Shown here piece after piece: positions 33,698-41,430 of a stretch of 64,000 nucleotides of DNA. Position 1 is the stretch's first letter. Every line of letters begins with the position of its first letter. The DNA lies in NCBI RefSeq assembly GCF_001905345.1, contig NZ_LFBV01000006.1:62001-126000 (forward strand). Direction: 5' to 3'. The notes under the pieces were generated by a model that searched no databases, was not told the DNA's origin, and saw only the letters and a program-made list of their open reading frames with translations. The DNA comes from Streptomyces uncialis (lineage in GTDB: Bacteria > Actinomycetota > Actinomycetes > Streptomycetales > Streptomycetaceae). The position numbers were made by a program, and so were the translations under genes.

Positions 33698-34330
33698 GTG
33701 GTGGCCACCGACGTACCGCGCGAAGCACCCAGCGCGCTCCCCCGGCGTGCGCCGGCCGAGGAGACAGGGCAGGACGAGCGGTTGTCGGCCGCTCTGGTCG
33801 CGGGCGACCCGGACGCCCTCACCGATGCCTACCGCCGCTGGGGAACCCTGGTGCACACCCTGGCGACCCGGGCCATCGGTGACGCCAGGGAGGCGGAGGA
33901 CGTCACCCAGCAGGTGTTCCTCGCGGTGTGGCGGGGCCGGGCCGGATACCGTCCGGAGCGCGGACCGCTGGTGGCCTGGATCGTGGGCATCACCCGCCGG
34001 AAGACCGCCGACGCGCTGTCCGCGCGGACCCGGCGGGGCACCCTGGCCGCCGCCGCGGCGGCCGTCGCGGCCCCCGAGCCGTCCCGGCCCGAGGCGGACC
34101 CGGAGTCCGCTCTCGACCGGGTGCTGGTGACCCAGGCGCTGCGTGGTCTGACACCCGTCCAGCGGGATCTGCTGTGCCTGGCCTTCTACGAGGATCTGAC
34201 CCAGGCCCAGATCGCCCGGCGCACCGGGCTTCCGCTCGGCACGGTCAAGAGCCATGTCCGCCGTGGCCTGCACCGGCTGCGCGGCAGCCTGGCACCGGAG
34301 GAGCGCCCCGCCCTGCGGACCGCCGCCTGA
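33698..34330 (+). CDS. litS: ECF sigma factor of the light response
   Basis: A 210-residue extracytoplasmic-function sigma factor. Region 2 spans about 30-100 (GDPDALTDAYRRWGTLVHTL, DAREAEDVTQQVFLAVWRG); region 4 spans about 145-200 (LTPVQRDLLCLAFYEDLTQAQIA, LGTVKSHVRRGLHRL). In S. coelicolor SigLitS drives crt promoters after light relieves LitR. There is no anti-sigma gene nearby, in agreement with control at transcription by LitR. GTG 33698 lies 8 nt after AGAGGAG. A DUF5680 gene starts 42 bp downstream and is probably cotranscribed. Confidence 0.93.
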   Translation: MVATDVPREAPSALPRRAPAEETGQDERLSAALVAGDPDALTDAYRRWGTLVHTLATRAIGDAREAEDVTQQVFLAVWRGRAGYRPERGPLVAWIVGITRRKTADALSARTRRGTLAAAAAAVAAPEPSRPEADPESALDRVLVTQALRGLTPVQRDLLCLAFYEDLTQAQIARRTGLPLGTVKSHVRRGLHRLRGSLAPEERPALRTAA

Positions 34331-34372
34331 CCCGCGGGGCGTTGTCACACCCCTCTGCTACAACTTCCGGCC

Positions 34373-34858
34373 ATGAGCACTCAGACCCACGACGCACCGA
34401 CCCCCTCCGAGCTGGAGTCCTTCATCGTGCGGGCCAAGTCCGCCACGTACGCCGCGGGCGGCGGCCGGATCGCACCGGTCCGCACGGCTTCGCACGACCT
34501 GGAGTACCGGGAGGACGGACTCGTCTACCGGGACAGCTACTTCGGGGGCACCGACTTCCTCGGGCAGGAGACCGTCCACTCCCATGACCTGCCGGTCTGG
34601 GGCATGAACTACCACGGGTACCTGCTGACCGGGGGAATCGACGCCCGCACGGCGGGCGAGGTCATCCAGGAGGCGCTCACCGCCCTCTACGCGGAGGGCC
34701 GCTTCCTCGGAGGGTTCCGGTACACCGTCGGCGGCTTCGTCTATCACGACGAGACCACCGGCGAGGTGAACCGCTTCCGGGGCACCGAGCACATCACGCT
34801 GCCCGACGGCACCCGCGCGTACGAACTCGTCTACCACGGCGGACGCGTACTCGACTGA
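34373..34858 (+). CDS. DUF5680-domain protein
   Basis: A 161-residue soluble protein with the DUF5680 pattern FIVRAKSATYAAGGG at the N-terminus and RDSYFGGTDFLGQE, then VWGMNYHGYLL. In other bacteria the domain is found alone or fused to small regulators, with no known activity; one would guess a small-molecule or effector-binding fold. It follows litS by 42 bp and may be induced by light with it. It converges with the photolyase gene, leaving 15 bp. Confidence 0.8.
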   Translation: MSTQTHDAPTPSELESFIVRAKSATYAAGGGRIAPVRTASHDLEYREDGLVYRDSYFGGTDFLGQETVHSHDLPVWGMNYHGYLLTGGIDARTAGEVIQEALTALYAEGRFLGGFRYTVGGFVYHDETTGEVNRFRGTEHITLPDGTRAYELVYHGGRVLD

Positions 34859-34873
34859 TCCGCTGTCCCCCGC

Positions 34874-36247
34874 TCAGTCCTTGCCCCGGGCCGCCCGGAA
34901 GCGGTCCAGCCCGTCGGCCAGTTCCACGATCGGCTCGGGGTAGTCGTAGCGGGCCCGTTCGGATGCCGCCAGCTTCCACGGCTCATGGACGGCGGCGCCC
35001 GTGAGCCCGGCGAGTTCGGGCACCCAACGCCGTACGTACACCCCGTCGGGGTCATGGCGTCTGCCCTGGCGGACCGGGTTGAGGACGCGGCCCGGCCGGG
35101 TGTCGGTGCCGGTCCCGGCCGCCCACTGCCAGTTGAGCTGGTTGTTGGCGAGGTCACCGTCGACCAGCAGGTCGAGGAAGTGCCGGGCGCCGGTCCGCCA
35201 GTCGATGTACAGGGTCTTGGTGAGGAAGCTCGCGGCGAGGAGTCGGCCCCGGTTGTGCATCCAGCCCTCGTGGGCGAGCTGACGCATGGCCGCGTCCACG
35301 GCGGGGTAGCCGGTGCGGCCCGCCTTCCAGGCGGCCACGTCCCGGTCCGCGCCGGCTCCGGTGCGCCAGTGGTCGTGCTTGGTGCGGTAGTCACCGGTCG
35401 CGGCGCCGGGGCGGGCCGCGAGGACCTGGTGGTGGAAGTCCCGCCAGCACAGCTGGCGGACGAAGGCCTCGGCACCCGGCCCGCCCGCCTTGCGGGCCCG
35501 GTGCACGAGCTCGGTGGCCGACAGGGTGCCGAAGTGCAGATGGGGGGAGAGCCGTGAGGTGAGGTCGCCGGGCAGGTCGTCGTGCCCGTCCTCGTAACCC
35601 GCGAGATGTCCGCGCAGCCAGCGGGAGGCCCGCGCCCGTCCCGCGCGCTCCCCGCCCTCGGTGAGTCCCGGCGACACCCCGGTCACCGCCGCACGGGTGG
35701 GGACGGGGTCCGATCCCGCGTCCCGCGGCACCCGGACCTTCCGGGGCGCGGCCAGCGGACCGCGCAGCCGCTGCTCGGCCCAGCGGCGGTGGTACGGCGT
35801 GAAGACGGCGAAGTGGTCGGAGCCCTGCGGGGTGACGGCGCCCGGCGGCAGCGCGGTGACGACCGCGTCATGGACCCGCAGCAGCCCGCCCGCGGCCTCG
35901 ACCGTCTCCCGCAGCCGCTGCTCCCGGCGGGCCGCGTAACCGCTCACGCCCGCCGCGACATGGACCTCCCGGGCGTCCGTGGCCGCCATCACCTCGCGCA
36001 CCACGTCCGCCGGGTCACCGGTGCGGACGACGAGCCGACCGCCCCGGTCGCGCAGCGCGGCGTCGAGATCCTGGAGGCAGTCGGCGAGGAACGCCCGCCG
36101 GTTGGGCGCGCCGAATCCCGCGGCCTCGACACCCGGGTCCAGCACGAACAGCGGCACGGTCTCCTCGGCCGCGTCGAGCGCGGCGCGCAGCGGCGGATGG
36201 TCGTGCAGTCGGAGGTCGGAGGTGAACAGGACGACGGAGACGGTCAT
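34874..36247 (-). CDS. phr: Deoxyribodipyrimidine photolyase (class I CPD photolyase)
   Basis: A 457-residue flavoenzyme that uses blue light to split UV pyrimidine dimers. The N-terminal antenna domain begins VSVVLFTSDLRLHDHPPL; the C-terminal FAD domain has CWRDFHHQVL, GYPAVDAAMRQL, WMHNRGRL, TKTLYIDWRTG and NNQLNWQWAAGTG, covering FAD binding and the electron-transfer tryptophans. The NNQLNWQW segment keeps the asparagine typical of photolyases rather than plant cryptochromes. The antenna cofactor is not predictable; deazaflavin is likely in Streptomyces. ATG 36247 follows AAGGAATGG. Its place beside litRS fits light-induced repair. Confidence 0.93.
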   Translation of the reverse strand: MTVSVVLFTSDLRLHDHPPLRAALDAAEETVPLFVLDPGVEAAGFGAPNRRAFLADCLQDLDAALRDRGGRLVVRTGDPADVVREVMAATDAREVHVAAGVSGYAARREQRLRETVEAAGGLLRVHDAVVTALPPGAVTPQGSDHFAVFTPYHRRWAEQRLRGPLAAPRKVRVPRDAGSDPVPTRAAVTGVSPGLTEGGERAGRARASRWLRGHLAGYEDGHDDLPGDLTSRLSPHLHFGTLSATELVHRARKAGGPGAEAFVRQLCWRDFHHQVLAARPGAATGDYRTKHDHWRTGAGADRDVAAWKAGRTGYPAVDAAMRQLAHEGWMHNRGRLLAASFLTKTLYIDWRTGARHFLDLLVDGDLANNQLNWQWAAGTGTDTRPGRVLNPVRQGRRHDPDGVYVRRWVPELAGLTGAAVHEPWKLAASERARYDYPEPIVELADGLDRFRAARGKD

Positions 36248-36327
36248 GGCGCCATTCCTTGGTCGGGCCGGGTCGGGTACGCCCTGTTCGGCCGGGCCCC
36301 GGTCCCTGGATGCACCGGGACGGGCGG

Positions 36328-37857
36328 TCAGCCGGTGGGAGGTGTGCCCGCGGGGTCGGGGACGGCCTTCGGCGCGCGTTCCGCCGTCCGGGCGATGTTG
36401 CGGGCCATCCCGCCGAAGACGACGGAGTGGAACGGGGAGACGCTCCACCAGTAGAGGTGCCCGAGCAGGCCGCGCGGATGGAACAGCGCGCGCTGCCGGT
36501 AGCGGGTGCGGCCGTCGTCGGTGCGGTCGGCGGTCATCTCCAGCCAGGCGAGGCCCGGCAGCCGCATCTCGGCGCGCAACCGCAGCAGATGTCCCGGTTC
36601 GATCTCCTCGACCCGCCAGAAGTCCAGCGAGTCCCCGGCGCGCAGCCGGTCCGCGTCCCGGCGTCCCCGGCGCAGCCCCACCCCGCCGACGAGCCGGTCG
36701 AGCTGGCCGCGCACGGCCCACGCGAGCGGGAAGGAGTACCAGCCGTTGTCCCCGCCGATGCCCTCGATGACCCGCCAGAGCGCGTCCCGCGACGCGTCGA
36801 CGACGGCTTCCCGGCGGTCGGTGTAGAGGCTGCCGCCCGCCCAGTCGGGATCGGTGGGCAGCGGGTCGCTGGGGGCACCGGGGGTCGAGGCGGACGACCA
36901 GCGGGTGGTGACGTTCGCCTCCTTGACCCGGCGCAGCGCGAGGGACAGCGCGGTGTCGAAGGGCAGGGGGTGGCCCGGCGGGTCGGGTACGTAGCGGGCG
37001 ATGTCGTGGTCCTGCTGGACGACCTCGTAGCGCAGGGATTCGGCGAGCGGACGCGCGATGGTCCGGGGGACGGGGGTGACGAGTCCGATCCAGTGGCTGG
37101 ACAGCCCCGGCGAGAGCATCGGCACGGGCAGGATCAGCCGTCGCGGGAGTCCGGCGACCTCGGCGTAGCGGGCCATCATGTCCCGGTACGTCATGATGTC
37201 GGGCCCCGCGATGTCGAAGGAGCGGTTGACGTCGTCGGGCATCCGGGCGCTGCCGACCAGGTAGCGCAGCACGTCACGGACGGCGACCGGCTGGACGCGG
37301 GTGCTGACCCAGCTGGGGGTGACCATGACCGGCAGCCGCTCGGTCAGATAGCGCAGCATCTCGAACGAGGCGGAGCCGGAGCCGATGATGACGGCGGCCC
37401 GCAGCACCGTCGTGGGGGTGCCGGATTCCAGCAGGATGCGGCCGACCTCCGCGCGGGACCGCAGATGGGGCGAGAGATCGTGCTCGGGTACGCCCGCGGG
37501 GGTGAGTCCGCCGAGGTAGACGATCCGGCGGACGCCCGCGGCACGCGCCTGCTCACCGAAGTTGCGGGCGGCGTCACGGTCGGTGCGTTCGAAGCCGGAG
37601 CCGCCGCCGAGGGCGTGCACCAGGTAGTAGGCGACATCGATGTCCTGGAGCGCGGCGCGGGTCGACGCGGCGTCGGTGACGTCGCCGCGGACCGTCTCCG
37701 CGTCGGCGGACCAGGGGTGGTCGCGCAGTGCCGCGGGGTTGCGGGCCAGGCAGCGGACCTGGTGGCCCGCGTCCAGGAGTTCGGGGACGAGCCGTCCGCC
37801 GATGTATCCGCTGGCCCCGGTGACGAGGCAGCGCAGCGGTGGGGTCCCGTCGGGCAT
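36328..37857 (-). CDS. NAD(P)-binding epimerase-like protein with DUF2867 domain
   Basis: A 509-residue two-domain protein. The first 330 residues are an extended SDR (CLVTGASGYIGGRLVPELL near residue 10, then VAYYLVHALGGG). The last 170 residues are a DUF2867/START-like lipid-binding fold with LDFWRVEEIEPGHLLRLRAE and LFHPRGLLGHLYWWSVSPFH. Such fusions are linked with photolyase and carotenoid genes in many bacteria; the substrate is unknown, with a membrane lipid or isoprenoid plausible given the START-like half. It lies 80 bp upstream of phr on the same strand and is probably cotranscribed. ATG 37857 has GGGAGGCC a few bases upstream. Confidence 0.85.
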   Translation of the reverse strand: MPDGTPPLRCLVTGASGYIGGRLVPELLDAGHQVRCLARNPAALRDHPWSADAETVRGDVTDAASTRAALQDIDVAYYLVHALGGGSGFERTDRDAARNFGEQARAAGVRRIVYLGGLTPAGVPEHDLSPHLRSRAEVGRILLESGTPTTVLRAAVIIGSGSASFEMLRYLTERLPVMVTPSWVSTRVQPVAVRDVLRYLVGSARMPDDVNRSFDIAGPDIMTYRDMMARYAEVAGLPRRLILPVPMLSPGLSSHWIGLVTPVPRTIARPLAESLRYEVVQQDHDIARYVPDPPGHPLPFDTALSLALRRVKEANVTTRWSSASTPGAPSDPLPTDPDWAGGSLYTDRREAVVDASRDALWRVIEGIGGDNGWYSFPLAWAVRGQLDRLVGGVGLRRGRRDADRLRAGDSLDFWRVEEIEPGHLLRLRAEMRLPGLAWLEMTADRTDDGRTRYRQRALFHPRGLLGHLYWWSVSPFHSVVFGGMARNIARTAERAPKAVPDPAGTPPTG

Positions 37858-38763
37858 CGTGGCCTCCCGTGCTCACGCGGTCGGCCTGCCGCCGCACCGC
37901 TCTGCGGTCCTCCCTCACCCGGACTTCCGTCCCGCCCCGCCCACCGGATGCACCCACCCGCACCAGCTTCCCGCCCCGAAGCCCCCTTGTCCTCCCCAGC
38001 CCGCCATTCGCCCCCGCGTCCGGGTTCCCTGTGCCGGGCGTACCGACGCCCGTGCGGGTCGCCTTCGCTCACGCTCCCGAGGTCTGTCCGACTGAACGCA
38101 CTCGTCCCTGTGCCGTCACTCGTGGGGTGCGCAGTCCCCGCGCCCCTGGGTTTCTGTGCTGGGCGTACCGACGTCCGTGCGGGGACGTCCGGGGGTGCGC
38201 AGTTCCCCGCGCCCCTTTGGGGGCACCCACCTGGGGCTGTTCTCAGTCTGCGGGTGGGATCAGACAGCGGACCGGCATCAGCCCGGCCGGGGTGCAACCA
38301 CCCTCCTCGCGGACTCGCATGGCTGCCGAAGGGGGTGGGCGGGAATCTCTGCCCGCAGACTCCGATGCTCTTCAGTAGGACCACATGAACGTCGTACCGA
38401 GCGTGTCGGATCGAGGACGGAGAATCCCGACCGGCCCCGACCCGAAAGACAGCAGAACGCGCCCCAAAGGGGCGCGGGGAACTGCGCGAAGACGAGGACA
38501 GCCCCGTACCCGAAGAGCGACCGCAAGGGGGCAGCATCCAGAGGCGCGGGGAACTGCGCAAACCCACCGAGCGACGGCACAGGAACGAAGTACGCCCAGC
38601 CGGACAGACCTGGGAAGCGCAAGCGAAGGCGACCCGCGGGGAACCGCGCGAAACCACCGAACGACGGCACAGGAACGAGGCGCGCCCAGCGCAGGAAACC
38701 CAGGCGGGCGCAAGCAACCGCGACCGCCGGGGCCGGAGGAAAAGCCCCCCGACCCCGACGGCG
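37858..38763. repeat. Core-and-arms repeat element R3 (core inverted)
   Basis: 906 bp between the epimerase-like gene and the SorC regulator. Arm units are at about 38128 (decayed) and 38198 on the left and at 38473, 38545 and about 38635 on the right. The core lies in the opposite orientation to R1, R2 and R4, and a further block at about 38228-38329 matches R4 only. The first 170 bp (37858-38030) are non-repetitive and hold nothing I recognise. Confidence 0.85.
38330..38445 (-). repeat. Conserved core of repeat element R3
   Basis: Reverse complement of the R2/R4 core, with the R4-type middle (GGACCACATGAACGTCGTAC on the plus strand). Hairpin TCTGC/GCAGA is retained with a compensated loop. 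Confidence 0.85.
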
Positions 38764-39780
38764 TCAGTCGTCGGGGTCGACCCGCTCAAGCGCGGGCGAC
38801 GGCGCACTCCCCGCCGCCAGCAACGAATCCGCCGCAGCCGTATCGGTCACGAGACTCGTGACCAACCCGGACCGCAGCACCGCGTCGATCGCCGCCGCCT
38901 TCCGCCGCCCCCCGGCAATCGCTATGACCTCGGGAATCCGCCGCAGCCGATCGGCCTCGACGGTGATGCACCGCTCCCCCAGGTCCCGCCCGACCCGCCG
39001 CCCGTCCGCGTCGAAGAGATGCGCGGACATCTCCGCGGCGACCCCCAGCGACGCGTAATGCGCGCGTTCCTCGTCGGTGAGCATGTCGTGCACCGTGGAG
39101 ATCCCGGGCTCCCAGGAGCCGATCGACACACAGGCGACCGTCACCTTGTCGAAGTACTCGAAGGCACGGGCGATCCCGGTCTGCTGCCGCAGCGCGTTGG
39201 CCGTCGCCGCGTCGGGCAGCAGCATCGGCGCGTAGATGGGGTGCGCGTCGCCCCCGGAGACCTGGGCCGCCCGCCGTACCGCCTCCACGGACCCGCGCTC
39301 GGCGGTCCCCGCGTCGTAGACACCGGTGAGCTGCACGACCGTGCAGGGCGGCAGCCGGTCGAGGGCGGCGGCCATATGGATGGTGGAGCGCCCCCAGGCG
39401 AGCCCGAGGACATCGCCTTCCGCCACCAGCTCGCCGAGAAGGTCCGCGGCGACCTCGCCGAGGTTCTCCGGGTCCGGCGACTCGGCGGCCTCGGCGGGCG
39501 ACTCGACGACCACGGCGTGCCGCAGACCGTAGCGGGCCCGCAGGGCGTCGGAGCGTTCCGCGTCGAGCTCGGCGGGTACCCGGATCTCGATCCGCACGAG
39601 ATCACGCTCAAGGGCGGTTTCCAGGACCCGGGCCACCTTGAAGCGGCTGACGCCGAACTCCTCGGCGATCTGGATCTTGGACTTGCCCTCAAGATAGAAG
39701 CGGCGGGCCATGGCGGCGGCCTGAACCAGCTCAGCGGGTCCCATCCGCAAGGCTGATCTGCCCGCCGAGAAGCCAGTCAC
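38764..39780 (-). CDS. SorC/DeoR-type sugar-binding transcriptional regulator
   Basis: A 338-residue regulator. The N-terminal helix-turn-helix is MARRFYLEGKSKIQIAEEFG then VSRFKVARVLE (about residues 25-60). The rest is a SorC sugar-phosphate-binding, isomerase-like domain: VLGLAWGRSTIHMAAAL, CVSIGSWEPGISTVHDML. Ligand unknown; phosphosugars are usual. GTG 39780 was chosen because GAGGAG lies 6 nt upstream; a GTG 24 bp earlier lacks a site. Repeated GTTCAC motifs precede it. Its neighbour 113 bp away is rpe, so a pentose-phosphate-linked role is suggested but not shown. The last residues run into repeat element R3. Confidence 0.88.
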   Translation of the reverse strand: MTGFSAGRSALRMGPAELVQAAAMARRFYLEGKSKIQIAEEFGVSRFKVARVLETALERDLVRIEIRVPAELDAERSDALRARYGLRHAVVVESPAEAAESPDPENLGEVAADLLGELVAEGDVLGLAWGRSTIHMAAALDRLPPCTVVQLTGVYDAGTAERGSVEAVRRAAQVSGGDAHPIYAPMLLPDAATANALRQQTGIARAFEYFDKVTVACVSIGSWEPGISTVHDMLTDEERAHYASLGVAAEMSAHLFDADGRRVGRDLGERCITVEADRLRRIPEVIAIAGGRRKAAAIDAVLRSGLVTSLVTDTAAADSLLAAGSAPSPALERVDPDD

Positions 39781-39798
39781 GGCGATCTCCTCACTGCT

Positions 39799-39834
39799 GT
39801 TCACTTCTGTTCACAACCTGGGTATTGCCGTTCA
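39799..39834. promoter_or_regulatory. Phased GTTCAC motifs, candidate SorC regulator operator
   Basis: GTTCAC at 39799-39804 and 39809-39814 (exactly 10 bp apart) and GTTCA at 39830-39834; another GTTCAC occurs near 39877. One-turn phasing just upstream of the regulator start fits an autoregulatory site. Confidence 0.45.
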
Positions 39835-39893
39835 TCCTCGCAGATCCGGACCGGCCGAACAGCTCGGACGAACGCCGTTCACTATTCGGTGGC

Positions 39894-40580
39894 TCAGTGG
39901 TCGCAGGCCCAGGCCGCACCGGCGGTGGCCGACTCCGCCAGGGTGCGCAGCCCGCGCACGGCGTCCGCGGGGTCGTCCGCGCCGTAGACGGCGGAGCCCG
40001 CGACGAACACGTCCGCGCCCGCCTCGGCGCACCTCTCGATGGTGGTGGCCGAGACCCCGCCGTCGATCTGGAGCCACAGTTCAAGGCCGTGCTTGGCGAT
40101 CAGCTCACGGGTGCGGCGGATCTTCGGCAGCATGATGTCGAGGAACGATTGCCCGCCGAACCCCGGCTCGACCGTCATGATCAGCAGCATGTCGAGCTCG
40201 GGGAGGAGGTCCTCGTACGGCTCGATGGGGGTGGCCGGTTTCAGGGCCATCGAGGCGCGGGCGCCCTTGGCGCGGATCTCGCGCGCCAGCCGTACGGGGG
40301 CGGCGGCGGCCTCCGCGTGGAAGGTGACCGACCCGGCACCCGCCTCGACGTACTGGGGGGCCCAGCGGTCGGGCTGCTCGATCATGAGGTGGCAGTCGAG
40401 CGGGATGTCCGTGGCGCGCGCCAGGGACTCCACGATCGGTACGCCCAGCGTGAGGTTGGGCACGAAGTGGTTGTCCATCACATCGACGTGGAGCCAGTCG
40501 GCGCCGTCCACCGCACGGGCCTCGTCGGCGAGGCGGGCGAAGTCTGCGGAGAGAATACTGGGATTGATCTGCACGGCCAT
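39894..40580 (-). CDS. rpe: Ribulose-phosphate 3-epimerase
   Basis: A 228-residue TIM barrel interconverting ribulose 5-phosphate and xylulose 5-phosphate in the pentose phosphate pathway. It starts MAVQINPSILSADFARLADE; metal-binding histidines and aspartates lie in LHVDVMDNHFVPNLTLG and DCHLMIEQPD; the flexible loop is MTVEPGFGGQSFL, and the phosphate site is near DGGVSATTIE and VAGSAVYG. Length normal. ATG 40580 is preceded by a short region with weak ribosome-binding similarity. The gene lies downstream of nothing on its strand for 850 bp and is followed by the SorC regulator. Confidence 0.97.
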   Translation of the reverse strand: MAVQINPSILSADFARLADEARAVDGADWLHVDVMDNHFVPNLTLGVPIVESLARATDIPLDCHLMIEQPDRWAPQYVEAGAGSVTFHAEAAAAPVRLAREIRAKGARASMALKPATPIEPYEDLLPELDMLLIMTVEPGFGGQSFLDIMLPKIRRTRELIAKHGLELWLQIDGGVSATTIERCAEAGADVFVAGSAVYGADDPADAVRGLRTLAESATAGAAWACDH

Positions 40581-40754
40581 GGTCCAAGACTGCCATGCCG
40601 CGCGGCGGTTGCCCGCCGCGGTCCGGACCGGAACCCCGCAGACCGGTACGGACCGCCGCACGGCGGGACAGCGGCGGCGGCGCGGACCGGCGTACGGTGC
40701 CGGAACCGGCGCTCGGACCGGTACGGCATGCCCTCGACCCAGGGAGCGAACGAC

Positions 40755-41408
40755 ATGACGCACAGCGACCCGCACGCGACGGTGGCGGATGTGTCCGTAC
40801 CGGACACCAGGATCGCGGTGGCGGCCACGGAACTCGTCCGGGACACCACCGACGACCTCGTCTACCACCACTCCCGCCGGGTGTACTTCTTCGGTGCCCT
40901 CCAGGGGCGGCGCCGGGGGCTGAGCTTCGACCCGGAGCTGCTGTACGTGGCGGCCATGTTCCATGACATCGGCCTCGGCGCCGAGCACCGCGGCAGCGGA
41001 CGCCGCTTCGAGGTGGACGGGGCGGACGCGGCCCGCGCGTTCCTGCGCGGGTACGACGTCCCCGAGGACAGTGTCCGCCGGGTCTGGACGGCCATCGCCC
41101 TGCACACCACCCCCGGTATCCCGCAGTACATGGAACCGGAGGTCGCGCTGGTCACGGCGGGCGTCGAGTACGACGTGCTGGGGATCGGCTACGACGAGCT
41201 GAGCCCGGGTGCCCGGGAGGCCGTGGTCGCCGCCCATCCGCGGCCGGACTTCAAGCGGGCGATCCTGAAGGCGTTCACGGACGGCATCGCGCCCAAGCCG
41301 GAGACCGCCTTCGGCAATGTGAAGGCCGATGTCCTGCGCCACTTCGTCCCCGGCTTCACGCCCGGCGACTTCGTCGAGGTGATCCAGGACTCGCCCTGGC
41401 CCGAGTGA
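40755..41408 (+). CDS. HD-domain protein
   Basis: A 217-residue soluble protein with an HD metal-dependent phosphohydrolase core: His in DLVYHHSRRVYFFGALQG, the HD pair in AAMFHDIGLGAEHRG and a conserved Asp in the C-terminal half (EYDVLGIGYDEL). Close relatives include cyanamide hydratase-like and other small HD proteins, so the substrate may be a small molecule rather than a nucleotide. ATG 40755 follows AGGGAGCG. It is divergent from rpe and converges with rsmB (22-bp gap), and so appears to be monocistronic. Confidence 0.85.
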   Translation: MTHSDPHATVADVSVPDTRIAVAATELVRDTTDDLVYHHSRRVYFFGALQGRRRGLSFDPELLYVAAMFHDIGLGAEHRGSGRRFEVDGADAARAFLRGYDVPEDSVRRVWTAIALHTTPGIPQYMEPEVALVTAGVEYDVLGIGYDELSPGAREAVVAAHPRPDFKRAILKAFTDGIAPKPETAFGNVKADVLRHFVPGFTPGDFVEVIQDSPWPE

Positions 41409-41430
41409 GGGGCCAGGGCGGGCACGGCGG

